From JBBCJT01 sp037190665 (GTDB lineage Bacteria > Pseudomonadota > Alphaproteobacteria > Acetobacterales > Acetobacteraceae), in NCBI GenBank assembly GCA_037190665.1, contig JBBCJT010000027.1, forward strand, positions 1 through 64,000: a stretch of DNA of 64,000 nucleotides. Reading direction: 5' to 3'. Under the pieces are notes generated by a model. It saw only the letters and a program-made list of their open reading frames with translations. It was not told the DNA's origin and searched no databases. Positions 32,850 through 44,768 of the stretch are shown here, in pieces (positions within the stretch are counted from its first letter, which is position 1; the number at the start of each line of letters is the position of its first letter). A program made the translations under genes and the position numbers.

Positions 32850-34046
32850 TCAGGCCACCGGCCTCACCAGTTCCCCATGCCGCACCACGATCCTGCCGCG
32901 CTTGACCACGGTGCGATCGGCAGGGCGCGCGACGACGGCCTCGACCACCGTCTCGCCGGGCAGGATCACGAAGTCGGCGTGGCAGCCGACGCTCAGGCCG
33001 TAATCCGCGAGGCCCAGCATCTTCGCGCCGCCATAGGTGCAGACATCGAGCGCGAGCTCGATCTCCTCGTCGCGGCGGAAGTTGTTGCGCAGGCCGACAA
33101 GCGCCGCCCGCTCCAGCATGTCGCCCATGCCGTAGGGGTTCCAGCTATCGCGAACCCCGTCCGAACCGCCGGCGATCACGACGCCGGCCGCGACGCAGGC
33201 CTGGACCCCGGGGGCGGGCGAACTGGCCGGGGCGGTCGTCAGGATCGCGACACGCTCCTTCGCCAGAGCCTCCAGCAGCCGCTGCACATGGGCGGTATCC
33301 GGCATGCCGAGGCAGAAGGCATGGCTGATCGCGACCCTGCCCTGCATGCCGAGCGCGCGGATGCGCTCGAGGATGAGGTCCATCGAGAAGGCCCCCACCT
33401 CCCCGCGTTCGTGCAGGTGGATGTCGATCGGACGTCCATACTTCTGCGCCACGGCGAAGATGGCATCGAGATGGCCCTTCGGATCGCGGTCGATAATGCA
33501 GGGATCGAGGCCGCCGACGACTTCCGCGCCGAGCGCCATCGCCCGGTCGAGCAGTTCGAGCGTGCCCGGCCGGACCAGCAGCCCGGATTGCGGGAAGGCG
33601 ACGATCTCGACATCGATCACCTCCTTCAGGCGCTCGCGCATCGCCATCACGCCCTCGATACCGGCAAGCCCGATCTCGGTGTCGATATCGACATGGCTGC
33701 GGATATGGGTGGTGCCCACCTTGAGCATCTGCGCGACCAGCCGCCCCGACTGCCGGTCGGGATCGATCGCGAGCTCGCGGCGGTTGCGGCGCTCTGTCTC
33801 GATCTTGTCGAGCAGGGCGGGCCCGGCTGTATGACGCTGCCAGCCCATGCCCCAGAAGGTCTTGTCGAGATGGGTATGGCCCTCGACCAGGCCGGGGATC
33901 ATCAGCCGCCCGCCGCCATCGAACACGGCGGCATCGGCCGCGGCCGCGCCGGAGCCCGTCGCGGCGATGCGCCCGTCGCGGATCAGCACATCGGTCGGCT
34001 CACCGCCGGCAGGCCGGACATTCCGGATCAGAAGCTGTTCGGACAT
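32850..34046 (-). CDS. Cytosine-deaminase-like amidohydrolase (CodA/AtzC group)
   Basis: This 398-aa metal-dependent hydrolase has the metal motif GHTHLDKTFWG (His57, His59), the barrel motif IDIHLHERGE, SHAFCLG and the late aspartate in GGSDGVRDSWNPYGMGDM, the pattern of cytosine deaminase and N-isopropylammelide hydrolase. It would deaminate a pyrimidine, ammelide or similar cyclic amide. It is the last gene of the minus-strand array starting at 37414, separated by 80 nt from a second amidohydrolase. The binding protein upstream may deliver the substrate. Confidence 0.86.
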   Translation of the reverse strand: MSEQLLIRNVRPAGGEPTDVLIRDGRIAATGSGAAAADAAVFDGGGRLMIPGLVEGHTHLDKTFWGMGWQRHTAGPALLDKIETERRNRRELAIDPDRQSGRLVAQMLKVGTTHIRSHVDIDTEIGLAGIEGVMAMRERLKEVIDVEIVAFPQSGLLVRPGTLELLDRAMALGAEVVGGLDPCIIDRDPKGHLDAIFAVAQKYGRPIDIHLHERGEVGAFSMDLILERIRALGMQGRVAISHAFCLGMPDTAHVQRLLEALAKERVAILTTAPASSPAPGVQACVAAGVVIAGGSDGVRDSWNPYGMGDMLERAALVGLRNNFRRDEEIELALDVCTYGGAKMLGLADYGLSVGCHADFVILPGETVVEAVVARPADRTVVKRGRIVVRHGELVRPVA

Positions 34047-34126
34047 TCGTGTTTCCTTCGTTCGGTCCGGCCCGGCCGGACATGCGCCGCCCGCCTGATC
34101 AGGAGCGGGCAGCGCGATGCGCGCCG

Positions 34127-35632
34127 TTATGCGAGGGGAGCGCCGCGTTCGATCGGATAGCTGGAGGAGAAGATCTCGTTCATGGGCGGATGGCCCAGCG
34201 TGCGCTCGGGGTAGCGCGCCATCAGCCCCTCGAACTGGCGCTGGGCGCGGGCATTGTCCGCCGCCTCGTCGATGCCGGGGATGACGCGGTCTTCCATGAC
34301 GAAGCGGCCGTCGATCACCACCGTCGAGAAATCGCGGCCATGGCCGGTGAGCAGCATGGTCTGGATCGGATCGATGACCTGCCCGCTATGCGGCCGGTCG
34401 AGCCGGAAGACCGTGATGTCGGCGCGCGCTCCCGGCTGGAGCCGGCCGAGATCGGGCCGCCGCAGCGCATCCGCCCCGCCGACCGTGGCAGCGTCGTAGT
34501 AATCCTCCGCACGGACCGCGGTGGCGCTGCCGGCCATGATGCGGGTGAGGATCATGCCGAGCTGGAGGTTCATCACCATGTCGGGCGGGCTGGTATCCGT
34601 GCCCATGGCGATGTTGAGCCCCATCGCCCGATAGCGGCCGAAATGGTCGATGGCGTTGCCGCCGCGTCCGGAGACCAGCGGGCAGTGGACGATGCTCGTC
34701 CCCGCGTCGCGGATGATGTCGAGATCGCGGCCCGGACGTTCCACATGCCGGCTGCCCGAGACGATGGTGCCGTGCGGCAGCAGGCAGTGCGGGTCGAGGA
34801 AGCCGAGGCTGTCCAGCCATTCCGGCGGGCTCATCCCGTGCTGGGCGAGGACGAGGTCGTACTCGATCTTCGACTGGCAGCAATGGAGCCGCACCGGCAC
34901 GTCCAGATCGCGCGCGGCAGCAGCAGTGCGGCGCAGAAGCTCCGCCGTCGAGGTCTCGATCCGGTCGGGCCCGAACATCGCGCGGATCAGCCCGCCGGCC
35001 CCGCCTTCGTGACGCCGGGCGAAGTCGATGGCGGCGTCGAGTTCCGCCAGCCCCCGCGCCTCGTCGTAATGGGTGACGATGCGCCCGTCGGTCTCCACGA
35101 GCTGGTTGCCGGTGCGATAGGCGGGGCCGAGATAGACGCGGAGCCCGAGCCGGGCAGCCGCATCGGCCGCATCCTCGAACTCCTGCACCGTCTCGCCCCA
35201 GGCGCGGTAGAATAGCGAGGCGATCGGCAGGGCGGTGGTGACGCCGTTGCGGATCAGCGTGGCGAAGGCGTGCTGCTTCTGGAACGCAAGTTCCTCGCGC
35301 GAGTACATCTCGTAGGGGCCGGCTTCGAGATAGCTGCGCGGCCAGACGCGGCCCTTCTTCCAGGCGGGCTGGTTGTCGTAGCCGAGGATCGTCGTGTCGA
35401 GATCGGACAGCGCGTCGCAATCGACGAAGCCGGGGCCGATCAGGGCGTTCCCGCAATCGATGCGGCGCGCGACCTCGCCCGGGAAGGTGTGGCCGACGAA
35501 GACGACCGCGCCATCCTCGAAGACGATCTCGCCGTTCTCGTACAGGCGGTGGCGGCCGTCGCGATGGCCGACCAGCCAGCGCGCGGTCATCAGGATGCGG
35601 CCTTCGGGCCGCTTCGCCGCTTGCAGGGTCAT
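34127..35632 (-). CDS. Amidohydrolase-family protein lacking the N-terminal HxH metal motif
   Basis: This 501-aa protein has the overall amidohydrolase fold: a beta-sandwich start, a barrel with VRLHCCQSKIEYD (barrel histidine), PHGTIVSGS, MGTDTSPPDMVMN (late aspartate) and GRLQPGARADITVF at the end. Where HxH should stand it reads GFVDCDALSDLDTT, so two metal ligands are missing. It may use a mononuclear site formed by the remaining ligands, as some superfamily members do, or have lost hydrolysis. The start could be ATG 35632 or 35590. The gene overlaps the end of a permease remnant (35629). Confidence 0.78.
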   Translation of the reverse strand: MTLQAAKRPEGRILMTARWLVGHRDGRHRLYENGEIVFEDGAVVFVGHTFPGEVARRIDCGNALIGPGFVDCDALSDLDTTILGYDNQPAWKKGRVWPRSYLEAGPYEMYSREELAFQKQHAFATLIRNGVTTALPIASLFYRAWGETVQEFEDAADAAARLGLRVYLGPAYRTGNQLVETDGRIVTHYDEARGLAELDAAIDFARRHEGGAGGLIRAMFGPDRIETSTAELLRRTAAAARDLDVPVRLHCCQSKIEYDLVLAQHGMSPPEWLDSLGFLDPHCLLPHGTIVSGSRHVERPGRDLDIIRDAGTSIVHCPLVSGRGGNAIDHFGRYRAMGLNIAMGTDTSPPDMVMNLQLGMILTRIMAGSATAVRAEDYYDAATVGGADALRRPDLGRLQPGARADITVFRLDRPHSGQVIDPIQTMLLTGHGRDFSTVVIDGRFVMEDRVIPGIDEAADNARAQRQFEGLMARYPERTLGHPPMNEIFSSSYPIERGAPLA

Positions 35633-35804
35633 GGCGCGGTCCGGGCCGAAGCCGGGACGGAGAAGGTCTTCAACGCGTTCTTGAACAGGATCCTACGCTC
35701 CCCGATGCCGCTCGCGCGGATGATGCGCGCGAGCGGGCCGAAGATGAACAGGGCGACTCACGACCGGCAATGCCGCGACCACGCGGCGCGACGGTCTCCG
35801 TCAC
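35629..35804 (-). pseudogene. Deletion remnant of Dpp/Opp-type permease gene(s)
   Basis: Directly after the binding-protein stop, GTG at 35804 opens a frame reading VTETVAPRGRGIAGR, a plausible permease N-terminus. After a frame change the DNA reads FIFGPLARIIRASG and then IGERRILFKNALKT, which resembles the cytoplasmic loop of DppB/DppC permeases (RTARAKGLSERRVLFRHALR). This frame ends in a TGA that overlaps the next gene's ATG. The arrangement suggests that the central part of one or two permease genes was deleted, leaving both edges of the operon intact. Confidence 0.5.
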
Positions 35805-35806
35805 GC

Positions 35807-37414
35807 TCAGCCCGTCGCCTTCATCGTGAAGAACAGCGGCCGCTGCAGTTGCATATCGGTCAGGTTGCGCCTGTACCCGCTCACGGTCGCGAAGGTGCCG
35901 AGAGGGATATAGGGAACGTCGACCAGGGCCTGCCTCTGGATGTCCTCGCAGATCTTCTTCTGCGCGGCGATGTCCGGCGCATCGAGCCATTGCTGGCGCA
36001 GTTCCTCGAGGCGCGGGCTCGTGGGCCAGCCGACCCATGCATCCTTGCCGTTGCCGCGCAGGCCGATATGCCCGACGGGGTTGAAGATGCTCATCCCCGA
36101 CAGCGCGGTCACGAACACGCTCCAGCCGCCCTTGCCCGGCTCCTCCCGGCTGAGGCGCCGCTGCATGAGCGTCCCCCAGTCCATGGGCTGCACGTCGACA
36201 TTCAGCCCGACCTGCCGGAGCGTATCGGCGGCGAGCAGCGTGCAGGGGTGCGTCCAGGGATAGTCGACGGGGTCGAGGACGACGACCGGCTCGCCCTTGT
36301 AGCCGGCGGCCCTGATCTCCGCGGCCGCCTTCTCGGGGTTGCGCGGGCCGGTCAGGACGTCGAGGCCGGCATCGGTTGCCATCGGCGTGCCGGGGCTGAA
36401 GAAGCCCACGCCGCCCTGCCAGAACTCCTTGTTCTCCTCCCCGAACGTGCCGCCCATGATCGCCTGCTGGTCGAAGGCGCCGAGCAGGGCCTTGCGGATG
36501 GCCTGGTTGTTGAAGGGCGGCTGCAGGTGGTTGAAGCGCATGATCGCGAAGTTGGGCATCGTGCGTGCCCGCAGCGCGACGTTGCGATCGGCGCGCAGCA
36601 TGGGCAGGAAGTCGGCGCCCACCATCTCCACGATGTCGACCTCGCCGACGCGGAGCGCGGCGGCGGCAGTCGAGGCATCGGGAATGATGTGCCAGACCAC
36701 CCGGTCGAAATTCGCGATCTTGGGGCCGGCGGTATAGGAGGGCGGGAAGCTGTCGCTGCGAGGCTTGTATCCGGCGAACTTCTCGAACACCGCGCGCGAA
36801 CCGGAAACCCACTCCTCCTTCACGAAACGGTACGGGCCGCTGCCGATGCTCTCGCGGACCTGCTCGTTCGGGGAGGTGTTGGCGAGGCGTTCGGGCATGA
36901 TGCAGGGCATGTTCGAACCGCTCGTGGCGAGGCTCATCGGCAGGAGCGGGAACGGCTTCTTCAGCCGGAACCGGATGGTGCGGTCGTCGGGGGCCGTCAT
37001 CGAGTCGACCGTGGCCATGAGCGCCGCGCCCATGAAGTCGCGCTGCGCCCAGCGGTTGATGCTGGCGACACAGTCCCGGGCGAGGACGGGCTGGTTGTCG
37101 TGGAACAGCAGGCCGTCGCGGAGCCTGATCGTCCACTGCAGCCCGTTGTCCTCGACGGTATGCCCCTCCGCCATCTGGGGATGGGCGTTGTAGTCCTTGT
37201 CGAGGCCGTAGAGCGTGTCGAAGACCAGGTGGCCGTAGACGGCGACGATGGTCGACGTGCTCCAGACGGGGTCGAGGATGTTCAGATCCGCTTCCGGAAC
37301 GTACCGCAGCGTCTTCTTGTCGCTGGCGTAGGCGCGGCCTGTTCCCAGGAATGGCGCGAGATTCAGGAACGCGGCAGAGCCGGCCGCAGACTTCAACAGG
37401 TCACGCCGTTGCAT
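35807..37414 (-). CDS. ABC peptide-type substrate-binding protein (SBP family 5)
   Basis: This 535-aa periplasmic receptor has a twin-arginine-like leader (MQRRDLLKSAAGSAAF, cleavage near RAYAS). It contains LNILDPVWST, LQWTIRLRDGLLFHDNQPV, ESIGSGPYRFV and the C-terminal MDWGTLMQRRL shared with the receptor at 2722, so the two are paralogues. No complete permease or ATPase adjoins it; a permease scar lies between it and the amidohydrolase. The AT-rich 198-bp leader (37415-37612) probably carries its promoter and the LysR-type operator. Confidence 0.88.
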   Translation of the reverse strand: MQRRDLLKSAAGSAAFLNLAPFLGTGRAYASDKKTLRYVPEADLNILDPVWSTSTIVAVYGHLVFDTLYGLDKDYNAHPQMAEGHTVEDNGLQWTIRLRDGLLFHDNQPVLARDCVASINRWAQRDFMGAALMATVDSMTAPDDRTIRFRLKKPFPLLPMSLATSGSNMPCIMPERLANTSPNEQVRESIGSGPYRFVKEEWVSGSRAVFEKFAGYKPRSDSFPPSYTAGPKIANFDRVVWHIIPDASTAAAALRVGEVDIVEMVGADFLPMLRADRNVALRARTMPNFAIMRFNHLQPPFNNQAIRKALLGAFDQQAIMGGTFGEENKEFWQGGVGFFSPGTPMATDAGLDVLTGPRNPEKAAAEIRAAGYKGEPVVVLDPVDYPWTHPCTLLAADTLRQVGLNVDVQPMDWGTLMQRRLSREEPGKGGWSVFVTALSGMSIFNPVGHIGLRGNGKDAWVGWPTSPRLEELRQQWLDAPDIAAQKKICEDIQRQALVDVPYIPLGTFATVSGYRRNLTDMQLQRPLFFTMKATG

Positions 37415-37612
37415 GTTCTTACTCTCCCCCTTTGAGTTACCCGGATATTGTTCTTGATTATTCAGTATATTTTAGCGGTTATTTTCTTTAATTCTCTTGG
37501 TGCGCAGGATGCGTCAGCATGGCGGGGGATGTTTGAATTTTCTAATTAAATGATCGGATCGTTGATATTCAGAAATCGAATGACTCGGGCAGGCGGCGCT
37601 ACGGCTGGCCGG

Positions 37613-38470
37613 TCACGTCTGGCCCGCGGGGGCAAGTCTCTGGGCGAGAACGCCGCTCATCTGCTGAACGAGTTCGGCCACCGGCTTCAGCGCGTCCCAT
37701 GCGTAGATCGAAACCACCATCGGTGGTCCCGGGCCGAAGGGCGCGTACTGCCGCACATGGCGTCCGTTCGTCGAGGCGACGGGCAGAAGGCTAAGGCCGA
37801 GCCCGGCCTCCACGCCGATGAGCACGTTGTGAAAGCTGCTGCCCGAGAAGGCGACGTACCAGCGGCGGCGATCGCGTTCGATTCGCTCGAACATGGTCTC
37901 GCGGTAGAGCGCGCCGGGCGGGAAGGTGACCAGCGGAATCGGGTCGGGCCATTCGTCAGGCGCGTCCGCGCCCTGGAACCAGGCGGTGACCTCGGGGAAG
38001 CTTGCCCGGCAATCAGAGCTGGCGGCCGTTTCCTTGACGACGACGATGTCGAGTTCGCCGCTGCGGTAGCGCCGTGCGAGATCGCGGCTCAGCCCCGCGG
38101 TGACATCCAGCCGGATCTCGCGATGGCGTTCGGCGAAGTCGCGGAAGATCGCGGCCATCGCATCGCTGACGATATCCTCCGGCATGCCGATGCGCATCGA
38201 CGCCGTGCCGGCCGGATCGCCGAGAAGCGCCTCGGCCTCCTGCTGGAGGGCGAGGATCCGGCGTGCGTACCCGAGCAGGCGCTCCCCCGCGGCGGTGGGC
38301 CGGACCGGGCGCGCGATGCGGTCGATCAGGGCATGGCCGATGGCTTCCTCGAGCCGCGCGAGCTGCTGGCTGATCGTCGACTGCGTCATGTTCAGCCGGT
38401 CGGCCGCCTGGGTGAAGCTCCCGGTATCGGCGATGGAGACGAACGCGCGGAGAAGACGTGGATCGAGCAT
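37613..38470 (-). CDS. LysR-family transcriptional regulator
   Basis: This 285-aa regulator has an N-terminal winged helix (LLRAFVSIADTGSFTQAADR, then MTQSTISQQLARLEEAIGH) and a C-terminal periplasmic-binding-like effector domain. The ATG at 38470 places the helix-turn-helix at the normal position; the frame is open to 38512. It lies upstream of the binding protein/amidohydrolase array on the same strand and 353 bp from the divergent CMD gene pair, so it could control either. The effector is unknown. Confidence 0.88.
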   Translation of the reverse strand: MLDPRLLRAFVSIADTGSFTQAADRLNMTQSTISQQLARLEEAIGHALIDRIARPVRPTAAGERLLGYARRILALQQEAEALLGDPAGTASMRIGMPEDIVSDAMAAIFRDFAERHREIRLDVTAGLSRDLARRYRSGELDIVVVKETAASSDCRASFPEVTAWFQGADAPDEWPDPIPLVTFPPGALYRETMFERIERDRRRWYVAFSGSSFHNVLIGVEAGLGLSLLPVASTNGRHVRQYAPFGPGPPMVVSIYAWDALKPVAELVQQMSGVLAQRLAPAGQT

Positions 38471-38823
38471 CGCACATCGCAGGTGGAGCGGGAGGGGGTA
38501 TCCATATCGCAACTCGCACCCGCCCGCGACAGGACGCCGGGGCCGCCGGCTGTTTCCGGCCGCGCTCGCGGTCAGGTCCGGGCGGGTGACTTCGTGCCGG
38601 CAGCGCCCGTCGCGCCGGCATCGTGTCGGTGGAGGATCATCTCGGCCTGCAGGGATGGCGCGAAAGCGGGAGCATCCATCGCGGCTGTCGCGGCAATCCT
38701 TCCGGCACTCGCTGGGGCGCGTTGCGTACGTTGGTCGAACCTGGACGCGGGCCTTCGGCTGGCGCGCGTTCGATGCTACCGGGAGACGCCGCGTCGCCTG
38801 AGCACATCCACGGATCGACAGAC
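38471..38823. other. 353-bp intergenic region between lysR and the CMD pair
   Basis: This divergent region has GC content like its neighbours. I see no convincing gene; a plus-strand frame that runs into the CMD gene from 38623 has no family sequence before the ATG at 38824. It presumably holds the promoters for both sides, but no clear -35/-10 pair or LysR palindrome stands out. Confidence 0.4.
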
Positions 38824-39423
38824 ATGACCACCGCCGACACCGACGTCATCGACATGCTCGCCGGCATCGCGCCGGACTCGCCGCTCGATACCCTGCGCGC
38901 GCGGCGCCCCGTGGCGCGCGCGCATGCCCAGGCGAGCTATCGCGCCCTGCTGATGCCCGACGTGCCGGGCGATTTCACCATCGCCGAACGCTTCGCCATC
39001 GCCACCTATGTCGCCGGCCTGCATCGCGAGATCGCCACGTCCGCGCATTACGCCGCCGGCCTCGCCGCGCATGGCGGCGGGATGCTGGCCGCGGCCGTGG
39101 CGCAGGCGGCCGCGGAGACGGGCGCGGAAGGACCGAAGGGGCACTACCCCGCCGGCCCCCTCAGCGCGGAGGACACGGCGGCGCCGATATTCGCGCTCTC
39201 CGCGCCGGTCGCGGCCGCGCTCGGCGGGAAGCTCACGGCCGCCTTCGCGCATGCGCACTACCTCGTCTTCCATCCGCGCGACGCGGCGGCGGAGCGGTTT
39301 CCGCCGCTCCATGCCGCGGGCTGGTCGGCGGATGCCATCGTGAGCCTGTCGCAGCTCGTCTCCTTCCTCGCATTCCAGATCCGCATCGTCGCCGGCCTCG
39401 CCGTGCTGCGCGCGGCCGGCTGA
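38824..39423 (+). CDS. CMD-domain protein (Avi_7170-like)
   Basis: This 199-aa protein resembles the carboxymuconolactone-decarboxylase-like proteins named after Avi_7170, which are encoded next to an alkylhydroperoxidase-domain partner. It has TIAERFAIATYVAGLHRE and the later WSADAIVSLSQLVSFLAFQ but no CxxC, so redox chemistry likely belongs to the partner. It ends 8 nt before that gene. Such pairs are often associated with peptide-type ABC and FMN-dependent oxidase genes; here a peptide-type receptor and amidohydrolases lie next door. Confidence 0.78.
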   Translation: MTTADTDVIDMLAGIAPDSPLDTLRARRPVARAHAQASYRALLMPDVPGDFTIAERFAIATYVAGLHREIATSAHYAAGLAAHGGGMLAAAVAQAAAETGAEGPKGHYPAGPLSAEDTAAPIFALSAPVAAALGGKLTAAFAHAHYLVFHPRDAAAERFPPLHAAGWSADAIVSLSQLVSFLAFQIRIVAGLAVLRAAG

Positions 39424-39431
39424 GGCACGCC

Positions 39432-40016
39432 ATGACCACGAACCCCACCGCCCCCGTCGTCTTCACCCGCGACCAGCTCGAATGGCTGCCGTGGATCGAA
39501 CCGGTCGCCGAGGCGGCGCTGACGCCGCGGCAGTTCGCGGCACTGGTGGATGCAGCGCGGGCGAAGTCGCCCTATTTCCGGCTGCTGGCGCGCGATCCGG
39601 ACGCGCTCGAACATCGCACGCGCACGGACAAGGACATCTTCCACAATGCCGATGGCGGCGCGCCGCGCGCCGACCGCGAACTCGCCGCCGCGGCCGTGTC
39701 GCGCTTCAACGGCTGCATCTACTGCGCTTCGGTCCACGCCCGCTTCGCCGCGACCTATTCGAAGCGTGAGGCTGATGTGGACAGGCTGCTGGCGGAAGGT
39801 GTCGGCGCCGATCTCGGCGAACGCTGGAACGCCGTGGTCGCGGCTTCCATCGCGCTCACCGGCATACCCATGACCTTCGGTCCCGAGCATGTCGCGCGGC
39901 TGCGCGCGGCCGGGCTGGACGACCTCGCGGTGGCCGACGTGATCCAGGGTGCGGCCTTCTTCAACTGGGCGAACCGGCTGATGCTCTCGCTCGGCGAGGC
40001 CGTGACGAAGGGCTGA
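39432..40016 (+). CDS. Alkylhydroperoxidase-domain protein (Avi_7169-like)
   Basis: This 194-aa AhpD-like protein carries the redox motif CIYCASVHARF (CxxC near residues 96-99, followed by the conserved His), expected to form a disulfide during peroxide reduction. The remainder is helical, with VADVIQGAAFFNWANRLM near the C-terminus as in the family. It is the second gene of the CMD pair, 8 nt after its partner, and probably forms a complex with it. No signal peptide is present. Confidence 0.82.
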   Translation: MTTNPTAPVVFTRDQLEWLPWIEPVAEAALTPRQFAALVDAARAKSPYFRLLARDPDALEHRTRTDKDIFHNADGGAPRADRELAAAAVSRFNGCIYCASVHARFAATYSKREADVDRLLAEGVGADLGERWNAVVAASIALTGIPMTFGPEHVARLRAAGLDDLAVADVIQGAAFFNWANRLMLSLGEAVTKG

Positions 40017-40235
40017 CAGGGGCGGGCGCTGCGGTCGCGGCACCCGCCGCACCGGGCGGCCGGGGGCGCATACCGCCATCCCCGCGCAGGCCCGGCGGAC
40101 GCGCTGCCCGCCATCATCAGATTCCCATCAAGATTGTTGCTCCGGGCCTTCGCATCATCCCGCGATGAATGTGGTCCGGCAGCCCACCAGTCACCCCGGC
40201 GGGGCGAGATGGTCGCGGGTGAAACGGGTTGAGCC

Positions 40236-40613
40236 ATGATCGGCGTCATCGACATCCTCGTCCTGCTGTCGGTAACCGTGGGCCCGACCAAGGCGGCGAC
40301 GTTGTACGTGACGATGGCGACGGGCGCCGAGCCGGCGCTGAAGCGCGCTATCGCCATACGCTCGGTGCTGATCGCGACCATCATCTGCGTCATCTTCGTC
40401 CTGCTCGGCCGCGCGATCCTGCGGATGCTGCACATCAGCATTCCCGCCTTGCTGATCGCGGGCTGGCGGGGGCGCAGACCATGGCGGCCGCCATGGTGGC
40501 CGTTCCGGACCGGCAGCCCCGTCGCCGTGCTCGGTTACACGCCGGCGGTGCCGGTCGGGTACATCCTGCTGACCACGTGGGGCAACGTGGTCGTGGGGAT
40601 CATGGCGGGCTGA
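40236..40613 (+). CDS. MarC-like membrane protein, probably truncated or degenerate
   Basis: The first 75 residues of this 125-aa frame resemble the start of MarC-family inner-membrane proteins: a hydrophobic helix with a VGPTKAATLYVT turn, then ALKRAIAIRSVLIATIICVI and ISIPALLIAG. In intact MarC the last motif continues into GG and four more helices over about 200 residues. Here it runs into a basic/Trp/Pro-rich stretch (WRGRRPWRPPWWPF) and ends after one more hydrophobic segment. A deletion plus frameshift is the simplest reading, so it may be non-functional. Confidence 0.45.
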   Translation: MIGVIDILVLLSVTVGPTKAATLYVTMATGAEPALKRAIAIRSVLIATIICVIFVLLGRAILRMLHISIPALLIAGWRGRRPWRPPWWPFRTGSPVAVLGYTPAVPVGYILLTTWGNVVVGIMAG

Positions 40614-40647
40614 GGGACTGGCCCGAGCCGCGGCTTCCTCGCGCCCG

Positions 40648-44500
<3,853 letters not shown>

Positions 44501-44508
<8 letters not shown>

Positions 44509-44764
44509 GGCCGCGCGCCGCCAGTGCGCGTTCGGCAAGCGCCCACCACGCGCCGAGCGTCACCTTCTCCGCCACCGCCGCGAGGTCGAGTTCCAACCCT
44601 TGTTCCGACCAGCGCGTCAGCAGCGCCATCGCACGCATGGAATCGAGGCCGAGGTCGATCAGGTTGTCGTCGTCCTCGATCTCGTCGGGCGCCATGCGCA
44701 GCAGACGGGCGAGGTCGGCGCGCATCCGCTCCCGCGTCATCGGCACCTGTGTGTCACCGGCCAT
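44501..44764 (-). CDS. Free-standing aryl carrier protein
   Basis: This 87-aa acyl/peptidyl carrier has the phosphopantetheine site LGLDSMRAMALL (Ser42) in a four-helix pattern. In E. coli the aryl carrier is the C-terminal domain of EntB; here it is free, without the isochorismatase domain. It lies between the aryl-AMP ligase (4 nt upstream) and EntF (8-nt overlap), so it should carry the aryl acid loaded by the ligase. A separate phosphopantetheinyl transferase is needed and is not in the window. Confidence 0.87.
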
Positions 44765-44768
44765 GGTC

